The translations under genes and the position numbers were made by a program. The notes under the pieces were generated by a model. The model worked only from the letters and a program-made list of their open reading frames with translations. It searched no databases and was not told where the DNA came from. A stretch of DNA of 64,000 bases from Acidovorax radicis (GTDB lineage: Bacteria > Pseudomonadota > Gammaproteobacteria > Burkholderiales > Burkholderiaceae_C), in assembly GCF_020510705.1 (NCBI RefSeq), contig NZ_CP075184.1:992001-1056000 (forward strand), read 5' to 3'. Every line of letters starts with the position of its first letter. Position 1 is the stretch's first letter. Positions 55,607-64,000 of the stretch are shown in pieces.

Positions 55607-56671
55607 TCAGGTTCGTGGGAACGTCACCACATGGTCCACCTGGGCGCGGATGCCGATCCACTCGCCCAGCGCGTGGTCGTGGTGGCTGGGCACATGGGCC
55701 AGCAGGGTGTGGCCGTCGGCCAGGCGCAGCGTGTACAGGAATTCCGATCCCCGGAATGATTTGCGCAGGATCTGCGCCTGCACTGGCGCATGGTCGTCAT
55801 GCACCACGTCGTCCGCGCGCAGCAGCACATCGCATTCGCCTGCGGGGTAGCTGCTGGGAATGGGGCATTCGTCCAGATCGGTCAGTTCGCCCAGCGGGGT
55901 CTGTGCCACCACGTTGTTGCCGCGCTGGACCAGCGTGGCAGGGGCGAACACGCCGTGCCCGATGAAGTCGGCCACAAACCGGGTGGCAGGCCGGTGGTAG
56001 AGCGTGTAGGCATCGTCCCATTGGTGCAGTTGGCCTTCGTGCATGACACCAATCACGTCACCAATCGCAAAGGCCTCCAGCTGGTCATGGGTCACGAAAA
56101 GCGCCGTGGCGCCTGCCGCCTTGAGGATGCCGCGCACCTCATGGGCCAAGCGCTCGCGCAGGTCCACGTCGAGGTTGGAAAAGGGCTCGTCCAGCAGCAA
56201 GAGCTGTGGGCGCGGCGCCAGCGCCCGGGCCAGGGCCACACGCTGCTGCTGTCCGCCAGAGAGTTCGTGTGGAAAGCGGTTTTCGCTGCCTTCCAGCCCC
56301 ACCAGGTGCAGCACCTCGGCCACCCGTTCGGCCTGCTCGGCGCGTGGCAACTGGTGGATGCCAAACGCGACGTTGCGCCCGACCGACAGGTGCGGGAACA
56401 GCGCATAGTCCTGAAACACCATGCCAATGCGCCGATGCTCTGGTGCGACGTTGACGGTGGCGCTGCTCACCACCTGCCCCGTCAGGCGGATCTGCCCCCC
56501 CGAGACAGGCTCAAGCCCCGCCACGGCACGCAGCAATGTGGTTTTGCCGCAGCCCGAGGGCCCGATCAGCACCCCGATGTCGCCCGCATTCAGGTTCAGC
56601 GTGACGCCTTGTACGGCGGCCTGTGCGCGACCGGGGTAGCGCACTTCGAGTTGGGAGACCTCTAGAAACAT
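55607..56671 (-). CDS. fbpC: Fe3+-type ABC transporter ATP-binding protein (FbpC-like)
   Basis: ATPase of the ferric-ion/sulfate/spermidine importer group. Walker A GPSGCGKTT (37-45), Q-loop MVFQDYALFPHLSV, signature ELSGGQQQRVALARAL, Walker B LLLLDEPFSNLD and switch FVTHDQ. After residue 235 comes a C-terminal TOBE-type regulatory domain. It has 354 aa, matching FbpC/AfuC. Divergent from the permease gene, with starts less than 100 bases apart. Iron as substrate is inferred from subfamily and from the nearby siderophore receptor; no binding protein gene is in the window. Confidence 0.9.
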   Translation of the reverse strand: MFLEVSQLEVRYPGRAQAAVQGVTLNLNAGDIGVLIGPSGCGKTTLLRAVAGLEPVSGGQIRLTGQVVSSATVNVAPEHRRIGMVFQDYALFPHLSVGRNVAFGIHQLPRAEQAERVAEVLHLVGLEGSENRFPHELSGGQQQRVALARALAPRPQLLLLDEPFSNLDVDLRERLAHEVRGILKAAGATALFVTHDQLEAFAIGDVIGVMHEGQLHQWDDAYTLYHRPATRFVADFIGHGVFAPATLVQRGNNVVAQTPLGELTDLDECPIPSSYPAGECDVLLRADDVVHDDHAPVQAQILRKSFRGSEFLYTLRLADGHTLLAHVPSHHDHALGEWIGIRAQVDHVVTFPRT

Positions 56672-56716
56672 GGCGATATTCTAGGCCGCGCGCCATGAAT
56701 GCTTAAAATTCGCATT
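56672..56716. promoter_or_regulatory. Divergent promoter region of fbpC and fbpB
   Basis: Minus strand: TAGAAT just before the fbpC ATG. Plus strand: TAAAAT at 56704-56709 inside an inverted repeat AATGC-N9-GCATT (56698-56716). These are weak, closely spaced promoter-like elements; the inverted repeat is a possible operator but only a poor Fur-box match. Confidence 0.35.
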
Positions 56717-56758
56717 TGCATTCCCCGGCGGTCCTGGATCGTTTCTTCGGGACCGGGC

Positions 56759-58426
56759 GTGCGCTTTGACTCTTCTGCCGAGCCCCCTTCCTTGCGCCGC
56801 ACACCCTTTGCTTTTCGCTCCATCCCCCTGATCCTGTTCGCGGGTTTTCTGGCGCTGCCTGTGCTGGCCGTGCTGGCGTCGTGGCTGCCGCTGCCACTTT
56901 CGGGGCCCGGCGATGCCCAGGCAGGCCCCATCCTGCGCGAGATGGCGGCCACCATCTTGCCCGGGTATGTGTGGACGACGCTCTGGCTGGGCCTCTTGGT
57001 GGCGCTGGGCGCCGCCCTTGTGGGCACCGGCGCTGCGGCCACCGTGACGCTGTTCGATTTTCCGGGCCGCCGCACCTTTGAATGGCTGCTGTTGTTGCCG
57101 CTGGCCATGCCCGCCTATGTCACGGCCTACGCATACACCGACTTTTTGCAGTTCAGCGGCCCGCTGCAGGTGGGCTTGCGCAACACCTTTGGCCTGGAAG
57201 GCCGCCTGCTGCCCGAGGTGCGCAGCCTGGGCGGGGCCGTGTGGGTGTTCATCTTTTCGCTCTACCCCTATGTGTACCTGCTGGCTCGCACGGCGCTGGG
57301 CGAACGTGCGGCCCACCTCATGGAGGCCGCGCGCCTGCTGGGTGCGCCGCTGTCGCGTCGCATCCGCGCCGTGGCGTTGCCCCTGGCGCGCCCGGCCGTG
57401 GCCGCTGGTGTGGCGCTGGTATTGATGGAGACCCTGGCCGACTTTGGCGTGGCCAGCTATTTCGGCATCCAGACCTTCACCACCGGCATCTACAAGGCCT
57501 GGCTGTCGATGGACAACCGCCTGGCGGCCGCGCAACTGGCCACGATGCTGCTGGTGGTGGTGATGGCGCTGTTGCACATGGAGCAGCGCGCCCAGAAGCG
57601 CATGCGTTTTGCGGTCAGTGGCGGGCGCGCGGGGTCGTCCGAGGCGCAGCCGCTTGTGCTCGTGGGCGCACACCGGTGGATGGCGTGGACCGTTTGCACC
57701 GTGCCGGTGATCATGGGTTTTGTGGCCCCGGTGGTTTTCATGCTGCGGCCCCTGGCGGCCGACTGGTCGGTGCTGCCCTGGGCGCGTTTTCTGGACTGGG
57801 CCTGGAACAGCGTGCGCCTGGGTGGCATCACGGCGGGGTTCGCCGTGGCGATTGCGCTGGCGCTGGCGTTTGCGGTGCGGCGCCGACCTGACCGCATCAC
57901 CCGTGGTGTGGTGCAACTGGCCAGTGTGGGCTATGCCGTGCCCGGTGCCGTCATCGTGGTGGGCTTGCTGCTGCCCGTGGGCTGGCTGCAGGCGGCGGTG
58001 CCGCAGTGGGGTGTGGGCGCGCTGGTGACGTCCACGGCATTGGGCATTGTGTGGGCCTATCTGGTGCGGTTTTGTGCGGTGGCGCTGCAGTCCATGCAAA
58101 GCGGTTATGCACGTATCCCGCTGAGCCTGGATGCCTCGGCGCGCATGCTAGGCGCTGGCCCCGTGGGCCTCATGGCGCGTGTGCACTGGCCACTGCTCAA
58201 GCGGTCCACCGCAGCGGCTGCGCTGCTGGTGTTTGTGGACGTGATGAAAGAGCTGCCCGCCACCATGGTGCTGCGCCCCTTCAACAGTGACACCCTGGCC
58301 GTGGTGGCCTACCAGCTCGCGCGCGACGAGCGTCTGGGCGAGGCGGCGCTGCCGTCTCTGGCACTGGTGGCTGTGGGGCTGGTGCCGGTGATATTGCTGA
58401 GCCGCACACTGCGCAGCCGGCAGTAG
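56759..58426 (+). CDS. fbpB: Fe3+-type ABC transporter permease (FbpB-like, two fused permease domains)
   Basis: Inner-membrane permease with about twelve helices, made of two binding-protein-dependent transport domains, each with an EAA loop (MEAARLLGAPLSRRIRAVALP and LDASARMLGAGPVGLMARVHWP type). The fused double-domain layout is typical of FbpB/SfuB iron permeases. The start is uncertain: GTG at 56759 is preferred because a -10-like element lies upstream of it; an ATG at 56699 would add 20 residues. About 555 aa. Divergent from the ATPase gene, an unusual arrangement since these genes are normally consecutive. Confidence 0.87.
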   Translation: MRFDSSAEPPSLRRTPFAFRSIPLILFAGFLALPVLAVLASWLPLPLSGPGDAQAGPILREMAATILPGYVWTTLWLGLLVALGAALVGTGAAATVTLFDFPGRRTFEWLLLLPLAMPAYVTAYAYTDFLQFSGPLQVGLRNTFGLEGRLLPEVRSLGGAVWVFIFSLYPYVYLLARTALGERAAHLMEAARLLGAPLSRRIRAVALPLARPAVAAGVALVLMETLADFGVASYFGIQTFTTGIYKAWLSMDNRLAAAQLATMLLVVVMALLHMEQRAQKRMRFAVSGGRAGSSEAQPLVLVGAHRWMAWTVCTVPVIMGFVAPVVFMLRPLAADWSVLPWARFLDWAWNSVRLGGITAGFAVAIALALAFAVRRRPDRITRGVVQLASVGYAVPGAVIVVGLLLPVGWLQAAVPQWGVGALVTSTALGIVWAYLVRFCAVALQSMQSGYARIPLSLDASARMLGAGPVGLMARVHWPLLKRSTAAAALLVFVDVMKELPATMVLRPFNSDTLAVVAYQLARDERLGEAALPSLALVAVGLVPVILLSRTLRSRQ

Positions 58427-58427
58427 G

Positions 58428-60284
58428 TCACAGGCCCGTAGCGGGCCTGTCAACCGGAGGTGGGGTGACAGGGGGGCGCGGCAGCGTCAGCGTGAATCGC
58501 GCCCCTTGGCCCTCGATGGAGACAAGCGTCAGCGTGCCGCCCATCAGTGCCGCCAGTGCCCGGGACAGCGCCAGCCCCAGGCCGGTGCCACCATGTTGGG
58601 CGCTCACCTGGTCATTGCCCTGGCGGAATTTTTCGAAGATCGTTTCATGCAGGTGCTCTGGGATTCCGGGGCCGGTGTCCACCACGTGAAAGCGCACGGT
58701 ATCGCCAGCGGTGTCCACCTCGATGGCGACCGAGCCCGTGTCCGTGAATTTCATGGCGTTGGAGAGCAGGTTGTTGAGCACCTGCTTGAGCCGCAGTCCG
58801 TCGCACAACAGGGTGGGCGGCACGGCGGGGGCGATGCGCACGTCGAGGTGCAGGTTGTTGTTGGCGGCCGTGATCGCAAAGAAATCGGCCGTGGAGTGCA
58901 CGGTCTCGGCCACCTGCTGCTCGGTGGGCGTGTGCGGCATGGCTCCTGCCTCCACCTTGGCCAGATCCAGAATCTCGGTAAGCAGGGCGTTGAGGTGGTC
59001 GGCCGCCTTGCGGATCAGGCTGGCCTGCTCTTTGTAGCGGGGTTGGTCCAGCCGCAGTTCCATCAACTCGGCAAACCCCCGGATGCTGGTGAGCGGTGTG
59101 CGCAGCTCATGTGAGACGGCCGCCAGAAACTCGCTCTTGGCCTTGCTGGCGGAGTGCGCCTGGGCCTCGCTGATGTGCAGTGCGGCGTTGGTGCTTTCGA
59201 GTTTGCGCACACTGCGCAGGAAGATGACGGCCGCCCCCACCAGTGCTGCGCTGAACAGCCCTATGGTGAACAGCGCCACATTGCGACTGGCGTGCCACTC
59301 CCGCAAGGCTTCGCCGGTGCTGGTGGCCACGACGACGAGCAGCGGGTAGTCACCCACGCGGCTGTAGGCGTAGATACGTTCAATGTTGTCCAGCCCACTG
59401 GCGCGCACGTAGTGGCCGTTGCGGCCCAGTTCTTCGGCGTTGTTGTTCGCGGCTTGGGCCACCACGTCGCCCATGCCCACGCTTTTGCCCCCCATAACGC
59501 GCGCGCGCACTGCGCGGTCGTTGCCGATCAGGGTCACCACCCCGGTGTTGCCCAACTGCACGCCCCGGTACACGTCCTCGAAGTAGCCTGGGTTGACCGA
59601 GGCCACCACCAGGCCAGCGATGCCGCCGCTGGCCCCTGGAATGCTGCGCGACAGCTGAATGGTGGCCTTGCCCGACACCTTGCCCACCACCGGTTTGCCG
59701 ATGAATAGCCCGCTAGGGGTTGTCTGCAGGCGCGCGGCCTCCAAGGCCTTTGGGGCGAGATGTACCTGCACATGCTCGCGCTCCGACAGATTGATAGGGC
59801 CGGTTTTCTCGCCTGTGGGGTCGATATTGCTGCCCACAAACCGCCCATCTGGCCCCACCAGCGAGAGCTGCGTCAGGATCTGTGGGGCCAGCCCGGTTTC
59901 ATTGGCAAACCGTGTGAAGTCGGCCTTGTCAAAGTCATTCGCCTGCACCGCGTCGCGCATGCGGATCGTGGCCTGGTCCACGGTGGCCATCACGCGGATG
60001 GTCTGCTCGCCCAGGCTCAGTGCCAGGTTGCTGGTCTGGCGGATCTGCGCATTCATCGCGTCCCGCCACGACACGTTGAGCACGAAGGCCATCGTTGCCC
60101 ATGCCAGCAGCAGCACCAGGGCGGTGCCCAACACCACCATCGTGCGCAAAGGCTGGCTGGACAGCCGTTTCGGCGGCGACGGCGGGGCTGCTGGGTCTGG
60201 GTGGGAACCCACTGGGGTGGTGCCGGGGGGCGATGGGGAGGGCGTCATGGAGGATGTCACAGGAGGTACCTGCACATTCATCAT
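58428..60284 (-). CDS. Orphan membrane sensor histidine kinase with periplasmic Cache-like domain
   Basis: 618 aa. A Pro/Ser-rich cytoplasmic N-terminus is followed by transmembrane segment 1 (about 48-70) and a large periplasmic region (about 75-330) resembling double-Cache/PDC sensors (LVGPDGRFVGSN, VVGKVSGKATIQLSRSI). Transmembrane segment 2 lies near 335-355. HisKA has phospho-acceptor His392 in FLAAVSHELRTPL, the HATPase has NLLSNAMKFT, DTGPGIP and GGTGLGLALS. There is no receiver domain and no response regulator gene nearby, so its partner is unknown. It ends against the convergent fbpB gene. Confidence 0.88.
   Translation of the reverse strand: MMNVQVPPVTSSMTPSPSPPGTTPVGSHPDPAAPPSPPKRLSSQPLRTMVVLGTALVLLLAWATMAFVLNVSWRDAMNAQIRQTSNLALSLGEQTIRVMATVDQATIRMRDAVQANDFDKADFTRFANETGLAPQILTQLSLVGPDGRFVGSNIDPTGEKTGPINLSEREHVQVHLAPKALEAARLQTTPSGLFIGKPVVGKVSGKATIQLSRSIPGASGGIAGLVVASVNPGYFEDVYRGVQLGNTGVVTLIGNDRAVRARVMGGKSVGMGDVVAQAANNNAEELGRNGHYVRASGLDNIERIYAYSRVGDYPLLVVVATSTGEALREWHASRNVALFTIGLFSAALVGAAVIFLRSVRKLESTNAALHISEAQAHSASKAKSEFLAAVSHELRTPLTSIRGFAELMELRLDQPRYKEQASLIRKAADHLNALLTEILDLAKVEAGAMPHTPTEQQVAETVHSTADFFAITAANNNLHLDVRIAPAVPPTLLCDGLRLKQVLNNLLSNAMKFTDTGSVAIEVDTAGDTVRFHVVDTGPGIPEHLHETIFEKFRQGNDQVSAQHGGTGLGLALSRALAALMGGTLTLVSIEGQGARFTLTLPRPPVTPPPVDRPATGL
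58431..58451. terminator. Hairpin between convergent fbpB and sensor-kinase genes
   Basis: Perfect arms ACAGGCCCG and CGGGCCTGT with a 3-base loop. It lies within the last codons of the kinase gene, and no T-tract follows, so terminator function is only probable. Confidence 0.5.
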
Positions 60285-60320
60285 AGGCCCGAGTAGGCCC
60301 GGTCACGGGCTACCCACGGG

Positions 60321-61877
60321 CTACCGCCCCACAGCGGGCCGTGGCTGGCGCAGCTTGATGCCCAATCGGCGCCAGCCAATTACCACCCCTGTGACGCTCA
60401 TCACCGTGCCGCCCAGGCTCAGCAAGATGAGCACGCTGTCCCACAGCGGGCGGCGCTCCAGCAGGGGCAGCCAGTCCCAGCTGTGCAGCAGGGCAAACAG
60501 CCAGCGGCTGGTGCGGCGGTGGCTGTCGGTGCGGCCCAGAACAGCGCCCGTGTGGGGGTCGACGTGGACCCAGGTGGCGTCGGGATCATCAAACACCACG
60601 CGCAACACCGGCAGCGGTTTGTCGCCGGCGCCGGTCATGGTGTGGGGCGCACGGTCATAGAAATACAGGTCGTAGTTCCGCAGCATGTCGGTGTGGGCCA
60701 CGGGGTAGGGCAGCAGCAGCGCGGCGGCCTGCTGGACAGCGCCGGGCGCAAACGTATGGGGCTGTGCCGTGGTGGCGCCCAGCAGCACCGGGGCCCCTGT
60801 GGGGCTGAGTGCCAACACCACGGTGTGGCCCACGGCGCGTACCCAGCGCAGCTCGCGTGTGTCGGGTGGGGCGGCAGACAGCAGTGCCTGCACCGAGGCT
60901 GCCTGGGCGGGCAACACCAACGGGCCGCCGTTCATGGCCTCGGTGCGCAGCGGCGCTGCGCCGCTGTCGAATATCTTCCAGGGGTTCATCGACATGAGCC
61001 CGCTGAAGATCCAGGTGAATGTGATGAGCGCGAACACCAGGCCGAACACATGGTGCCAGCGCATCATGAAACTGCGGTACGGCGTGCGTGATCCGGTTTT
61101 GTAATGGCCCGCAAAGCGCCAGCGCATCACACCGACCACCGTGCCGGTCACGGTCAACACGATGCCCGCGATGGACAGCCAGTTGACGATCTCAGTCCAG
61201 TAGTCGTTGAACACATTGCCCCGAAACGGGTACAGCCAGTGGATCCAGGCGCCAGCGTAGTTCCACGCGCGCTCCTTCAGGGTGGCGTCGCGCACCACTT
61301 CGCCCGTCTTGCCTGATATGTAGACGATGGTGCCCGCCGGGTCGCCCAGGTGCAACCGGTGCAGCGGGCGGTGCACATCAAGCGCGCGGGAGTGGGTGAA
61401 GGCGTCCTCGTCCACCGTGCCCAGGTGCTGAATGGCAGTCTGCGCGCCCTGCGCAAAGGCGCTCGCGGAGGCAACGGCATGCTGCGTATCCACACGTTGC
61501 AGCACGGCACCCGTGGTCGCGTCGATGACGGTGGTTGCGGGCAGCTTGCGCGCGCGTGGGGCGGCTGCGCGGCCCTGGGTTGCGGGTGCTACCAGGTACA
61601 CGGCGCGGCCCCCGCTGGCCATGGCCAGGCGCAGGTCCGACAAGGGGCCGCTGATGCCCGCGCGCTGCAGCGCCTGCGCGGGCTCCAGGAGGCGTTCAGG
61701 CCCTGGTGTGGCGGAGTGCAGCGGCGGCAGGTGGGCCAGGCGTTCGGCCTGCGTGAGCTTGGGGTAGCCCACATACATCATCACCATGCCCGAGAGAAAC
61801 CACATGGCAAAGAAGGCGCACAGCAGCACGCCCACCCAGCGGTGGATGAGAAAAAGCCAGCGCTTGGCGTGCAGCAT
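60321..61877 (-). CDS. PepSY-associated membrane protein, probably part of iron-siderophore uptake
   Basis: Inner-membrane protein of the PepSY_TM family, 518 aa, with four or five helices: one at the N-terminus (WVGVLLCAFFAMWFLSGMVM), a central pair (WLSIAGIVLTVTGTVVGVM and VFGLVFALITFTWIFSGLM) and one near the C-terminus. PepSY-like soluble segments lie between. Conserved His residues in LIHRWVG, MMRWHHVFG and LLHSWDW could bind haem, as in siderophore-reductase relatives. The start at MLHAKRWLFLIHR has a strong SD (AAGGGGG) that overlaps the end of the TonB-receptor gene. Reduction of imported ferric siderophore is inferred from context. Confidence 0.86.
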   Translation of the reverse strand: MLHAKRWLFLIHRWVGVLLCAFFAMWFLSGMVMMYVGYPKLTQAERLAHLPPLHSATPGPERLLEPAQALQRAGISGPLSDLRLAMASGGRAVYLVAPATQGRAAAPRARKLPATTVIDATTGAVLQRVDTQHAVASASAFAQGAQTAIQHLGTVDEDAFTHSRALDVHRPLHRLHLGDPAGTIVYISGKTGEVVRDATLKERAWNYAGAWIHWLYPFRGNVFNDYWTEIVNWLSIAGIVLTVTGTVVGVMRWRFAGHYKTGSRTPYRSFMMRWHHVFGLVFALITFTWIFSGLMSMNPWKIFDSGAAPLRTEAMNGGPLVLPAQAASVQALLSAAPPDTRELRWVRAVGHTVVLALSPTGAPVLLGATTAQPHTFAPGAVQQAAALLLPYPVAHTDMLRNYDLYFYDRAPHTMTGAGDKPLPVLRVVFDDPDATWVHVDPHTGAVLGRTDSHRRTSRWLFALLHSWDWLPLLERRPLWDSVLILLSLGGTVMSVTGVVIGWRRLGIKLRQPRPAVGR

Positions 61878-61887
61878 GCGGCCCCCT

Positions 61888-64000
61888 TCAGAACGCGGTG
61901 TATAGCGTGACGTCGAACGTGCGCGGCGCACCCAGGTACACCTGCGAACGCGCCTCGGCCGCGTAGATGCGATCGGTGGCGTTGCGAAGGCGGCCTGTCA
62001 GTGTGGTGCCCTTGGTGATCTTCCAGGCCAGGCCCAGGTCCAGCAGCGTGTAGGACGGCCAGTACTGCGTGTTGGCGGTATCGCCATACACCTTGCCCAC
62101 ATGGCGTACCCCGGCGCTGGCCGTGATGGCCGGCGTGATGGCGTACGACACCCACAGGTTGGCCACGGTTTGGGGCACCAGCGTAGGCACCTTGCCCGCG
62201 CGCGAGAGGCCGCCCTGCACGAAGTTCTCATACCGCGCACGGGTGTGCGAGAGGTTGCCTTGCACCTGCCACTGCGCGTCGGGGCGCACGCCCGCCGACA
62301 GCTCGATGCCCTTGGACGATTGCTCTCCCACAAGGACCGTCAGGTTGGGGTTATTGAGGTCTTGTGATGCGATGTTCTTGCGGTGGATCTGGAAGACCGA
62401 GACCGTGGCGCTGCCCTTGCCGCCCCAGAAGTCGAACTTGCTGCCAATCTCGGTCTGTCGGCCTGTGGTCAGTTCGCTGTTGTTGCGCACGTCGCTGAAC
62501 GATGCCGACGCCAGCGAGCCCGATGGTGGGTCTGCCGCGTTCGAGGCCTGCGCATACAGATTGGCGCCGGGGGCGATGTCCCACACCACTGCAAGGCGGC
62601 CGGTGGTGGGGTGGTAGCTGCGGCTGAAGGTAGCGGGGCTGCTGGCCGTGACGGCGCGGCGGTTGACCAGGTCCAACCCGATGCGTTCATGGCGCAAGGC
62701 CGTCACCAGGTTGACCGCCGGGGCCACCAACGTGCGGTTTTCCAGATACAGCGCGGTGGTGCTGATCTTGTTGTCCTTGTCAGGGTTGTACCCTGGGCTG
62801 ATACCCGGAATGTCGAAGAAATTCTCGGTGTTGAACTGGTAGGGGTTGACGGTGCTCACCGTCGTGGACACCGATTGCGGGTAGCGGGTTTGCCGGTTGA
62901 CACTCACATCCACACCAAAGGCCCAGTCGCTTTTTTTGCCGGCCAGCCGCCCCTGGTAGGTGCCTTCCAGCCGGTTACCCACCAGCTCCTGGTCGTGCCG
63001 CTGCAGATAGGGCGACGAGCGTGTGACGGCCGTGTTGGTGGCGTTGAAGGTGTAGATCTCCACGTTGCGATAGTCGCGCAGCGCGTCATAGGCATACAGT
63101 GTGTTCTTGAGCTGCAGCGCATCCGACACACGCCATTGCGACACCGAACGCAGCCACTGCACGCGGTGCTCGTACATGCCATCTGCGCTGTTGTAGTTCT
63201 TGAATCGAGTCGCCGGGTCAATGTGCAGTGCGCCGTCAGCAGGCTGCAGCACCGGCGTGCCCCAGTAGGGCCGGTCCACGTGGTCCTTCTGGTATTCATA
63301 GGCCAGGGTGTGGGTGAAACCGCTCCCCAGGTCCGACAGCAGCGACGTGGCCAACTGCGTGGCCTGTGTCTTGGTGCCCTCGGTCCAGCTGCCCGCGTCC
63401 TTGTGGTTGATGTCGATGCGTGCAAAGTGCGCGGGGGCAGCGCTGTGGTCGCTGCCCGCGATGCGGCGGTTCAGGCCGACGGAGACCTCTTTGAGCCGGT
63501 ACGAACCCAGCCGCACCTGGCCTTCGGCAAAGTCGCTGCGCTCGGCAGTTTTGGTGAGGTAGTTGATCGATCCGCCCACGCCGCCTGCGCCAAAAAGAAA
63601 GCTCGATGCCCCGCCAATGGCCTCGACGCGGTCGTAGATCCAGCTGTCCACCGCGCGGGTGGCGCTGCCGTATTGCGGGTTGACGCCGTTGTAGAGCTGC
63701 GCGACGGAGCTCGAGGTAAACCCCCGGTAGCTGGCCGCCATGGAACCGGGGGCGTTGTGGGCGGTCACGCCGGGGATGGAGCGCAAGACTTCCTGCGTGT
63801 CTTGCGCACCGCGGGCGTCGATGGTGGCGCGGTCGACGACCGTGACCGAGGCGGGGGTTTCGCGGGCGGTCAGCCCCAGGCGGCTGCCGGTTTCAGTGGG
63901 TGTGTCCAGGTTGAGTTTGCCGTTGCTGGCGGGCGCAGCGTCCACCACGTCCACGGTTTGGAGTGTGGGCGCCGCCGCGTTTTGTGCGCGGCCTGGCAGG
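61888..64000 (-). CDS. TonB-dependent siderophore receptor, 5'-truncated by the window edge
   Basis: Outer-membrane gated beta-barrel for ferric-siderophore import. The frame is open to the right edge, so the signal peptide and start lie outside; the last visible upstream residues (about 15 before VDVVDAAPASN) are Ala-rich. The plug domain has TPASVTVVDRATIDARGAQD, LRSIPGVTA, and a VEAIGG..FLFGAGGVGGSINYLTK block. The barrel follows, ending in LYTAF with the C-terminal Phe needed for outer-membrane insertion. It is followed after 10 bases by the PepSY membrane protein, an arrangement typical of siderophore loci. The ligand cannot be told. At least 704 aa are visible. Confidence 0.93.
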   Translation of the reverse strand, partial: LPGRAQNAAAPTLQTVDVVDAAPASNGKLNLDTPTETGSRLGLTARETPASVTVVDRATIDARGAQDTQEVLRSIPGVTAHNAPGSMAASYRGFTSSSVAQLYNGVNPQYGSATRAVDSWIYDRVEAIGGASSFLFGAGGVGGSINYLTKTAERSDFAEGQVRLGSYRLKEVSVGLNRRIAGSDHSAAPAHFARIDINHKDAGSWTEGTKTQATQLATSLLSDLGSGFTHTLAYEYQKDHVDRPYWGTPVLQPADGALHIDPATRFKNYNSADGMYEHRVQWLRSVSQWRVSDALQLKNTLYAYDALRDYRNVEIYTFNATNTAVTRSSPYLQRHDQELVGNRLEGTYQGRLAGKKSDWAFGVDVSVNRQTRYPQSVSTTVSTVNPYQFNTENFFDIPGISPGYNPDKDNKISTTALYLENRTLVAPAVNLVTALRHERIGLDLVNRRAVTASSPATFSRSYHPTTGRLAVVWDIAPGANLYAQASNAADPPSGSLASASFSDVRNNSELTTGRQTEIGSKFDFWGGKGSATVSVFQIHRKNIASQDLNNPNLTVLVGEQSSKGIELSAGVRPDAQWQVQGNLSHTRARYENFVQGGLSRAGKVPTLVPQTVANLWVSYAITPAITASAGVRHVGKVYGDTANTQYWPSYTLLDLGLAWKITKGTTLTGRLRNATDRIYAAEARSQVYLGAPRTFDVTLYTAF

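Noticed and set aside
56698..56716. Fur box in the fbpC/fbpB gap
   Set aside because: Only about half of the 19 consensus positions match, so it is kept as an unassigned inverted repeat.

Overview
The window is about 65% GC, densely packed, and looks like the chromosome of a betaproteobacterium of order Burkholderiales, most likely a Comamonadaceae of the Acidovorax type. That placement rests on protein content and gene order (dusB-fis-purH, pyrR-pyrB-pseudo-pyrC, a pilGHIJ-chpA cluster next to thiD and hemL, miaB-glrK-qseG-glrR) and on a small intergenic repeat family with a GCGCTT..AAGCGC core. It is an inference, not a database match. I saw no phage, transposon, CRISPR array or rRNA. One tRNA-Met is present. 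Both ends cut a gene: ffh on the left and a TonB-dependent receptor on the right.

Layout. 1-1.2 kb: 3' part of ffh. 1.3-10.6 kb, minus strand: a putative miaB-glrK-qseG-glrR operon followed by opgG-opgH, plus a small secreted protein. The gap between glrR and opgG holds a full enhancer-dependent promoter layout: two TGTC-N10-GACA sites (the motif known for E. coli GlrR), an IHF consensus site and a consensus sigma-54 -24/-12 element. This is the most interesting observation in the window and suggests that GlrR controls synthesis of osmoregulated periplasmic glucans. 10.7-15.6 kb, minus: tRNA-Met, enoyl-CoA hydratase, M61 peptidase, a DsbC-like isomerase and a UbiH-type monooxygenase. 15.6-25.2 kb, plus: MOSC protein, ychF, rarD, a MacB/DevBCA-like ABC exporter and an APH/P-loop kinase fusion. 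25.2-29.7 kb: a YqaA-type membrane protein (minus), a degenerate VanX-like lipoprotein, then dusB-fis-purH.

29.8-36.2 kb: PhoD phosphatase, pobA with a divergent IclR regulator, hemL and a thiD-like kinase. 36.3-47.7 kb: a rubredoxin that is easily missed (57 aa, GTG start), then the Pil-Chp chemosensory cluster pilG-pilH-pilI-pilJ-chpA and a PilT/PilU-type retraction ATPase. This is a signalling system for type IV pili with a 2056-aa CheA-type kinase. 47.7-53.9 kb: phrB (minus), then yqgE-ruvX-pyrR-pyrB-pyrX-plsC with ATGA overlaps. PyrX is a dihydroorotase relative that has lost its metal ligands, as in the Pseudomonas-type aspartate transcarbamoylase holoenzyme. 54.2-64 kb: a Yip1-like membrane protein, a divergent Fe3+-type ABC ATPase and permease without a binding protein, an orphan sensor kinase, and a PepSY membrane protein downstream of a TonB-dependent siderophore receptor, which together suggest an iron-acquisition neighbourhood.

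Start codons were set from family alignment and Shine-Dalgarno (SD) sequences where these disagreed with the longest frame. Several starts are GTG or TTG.
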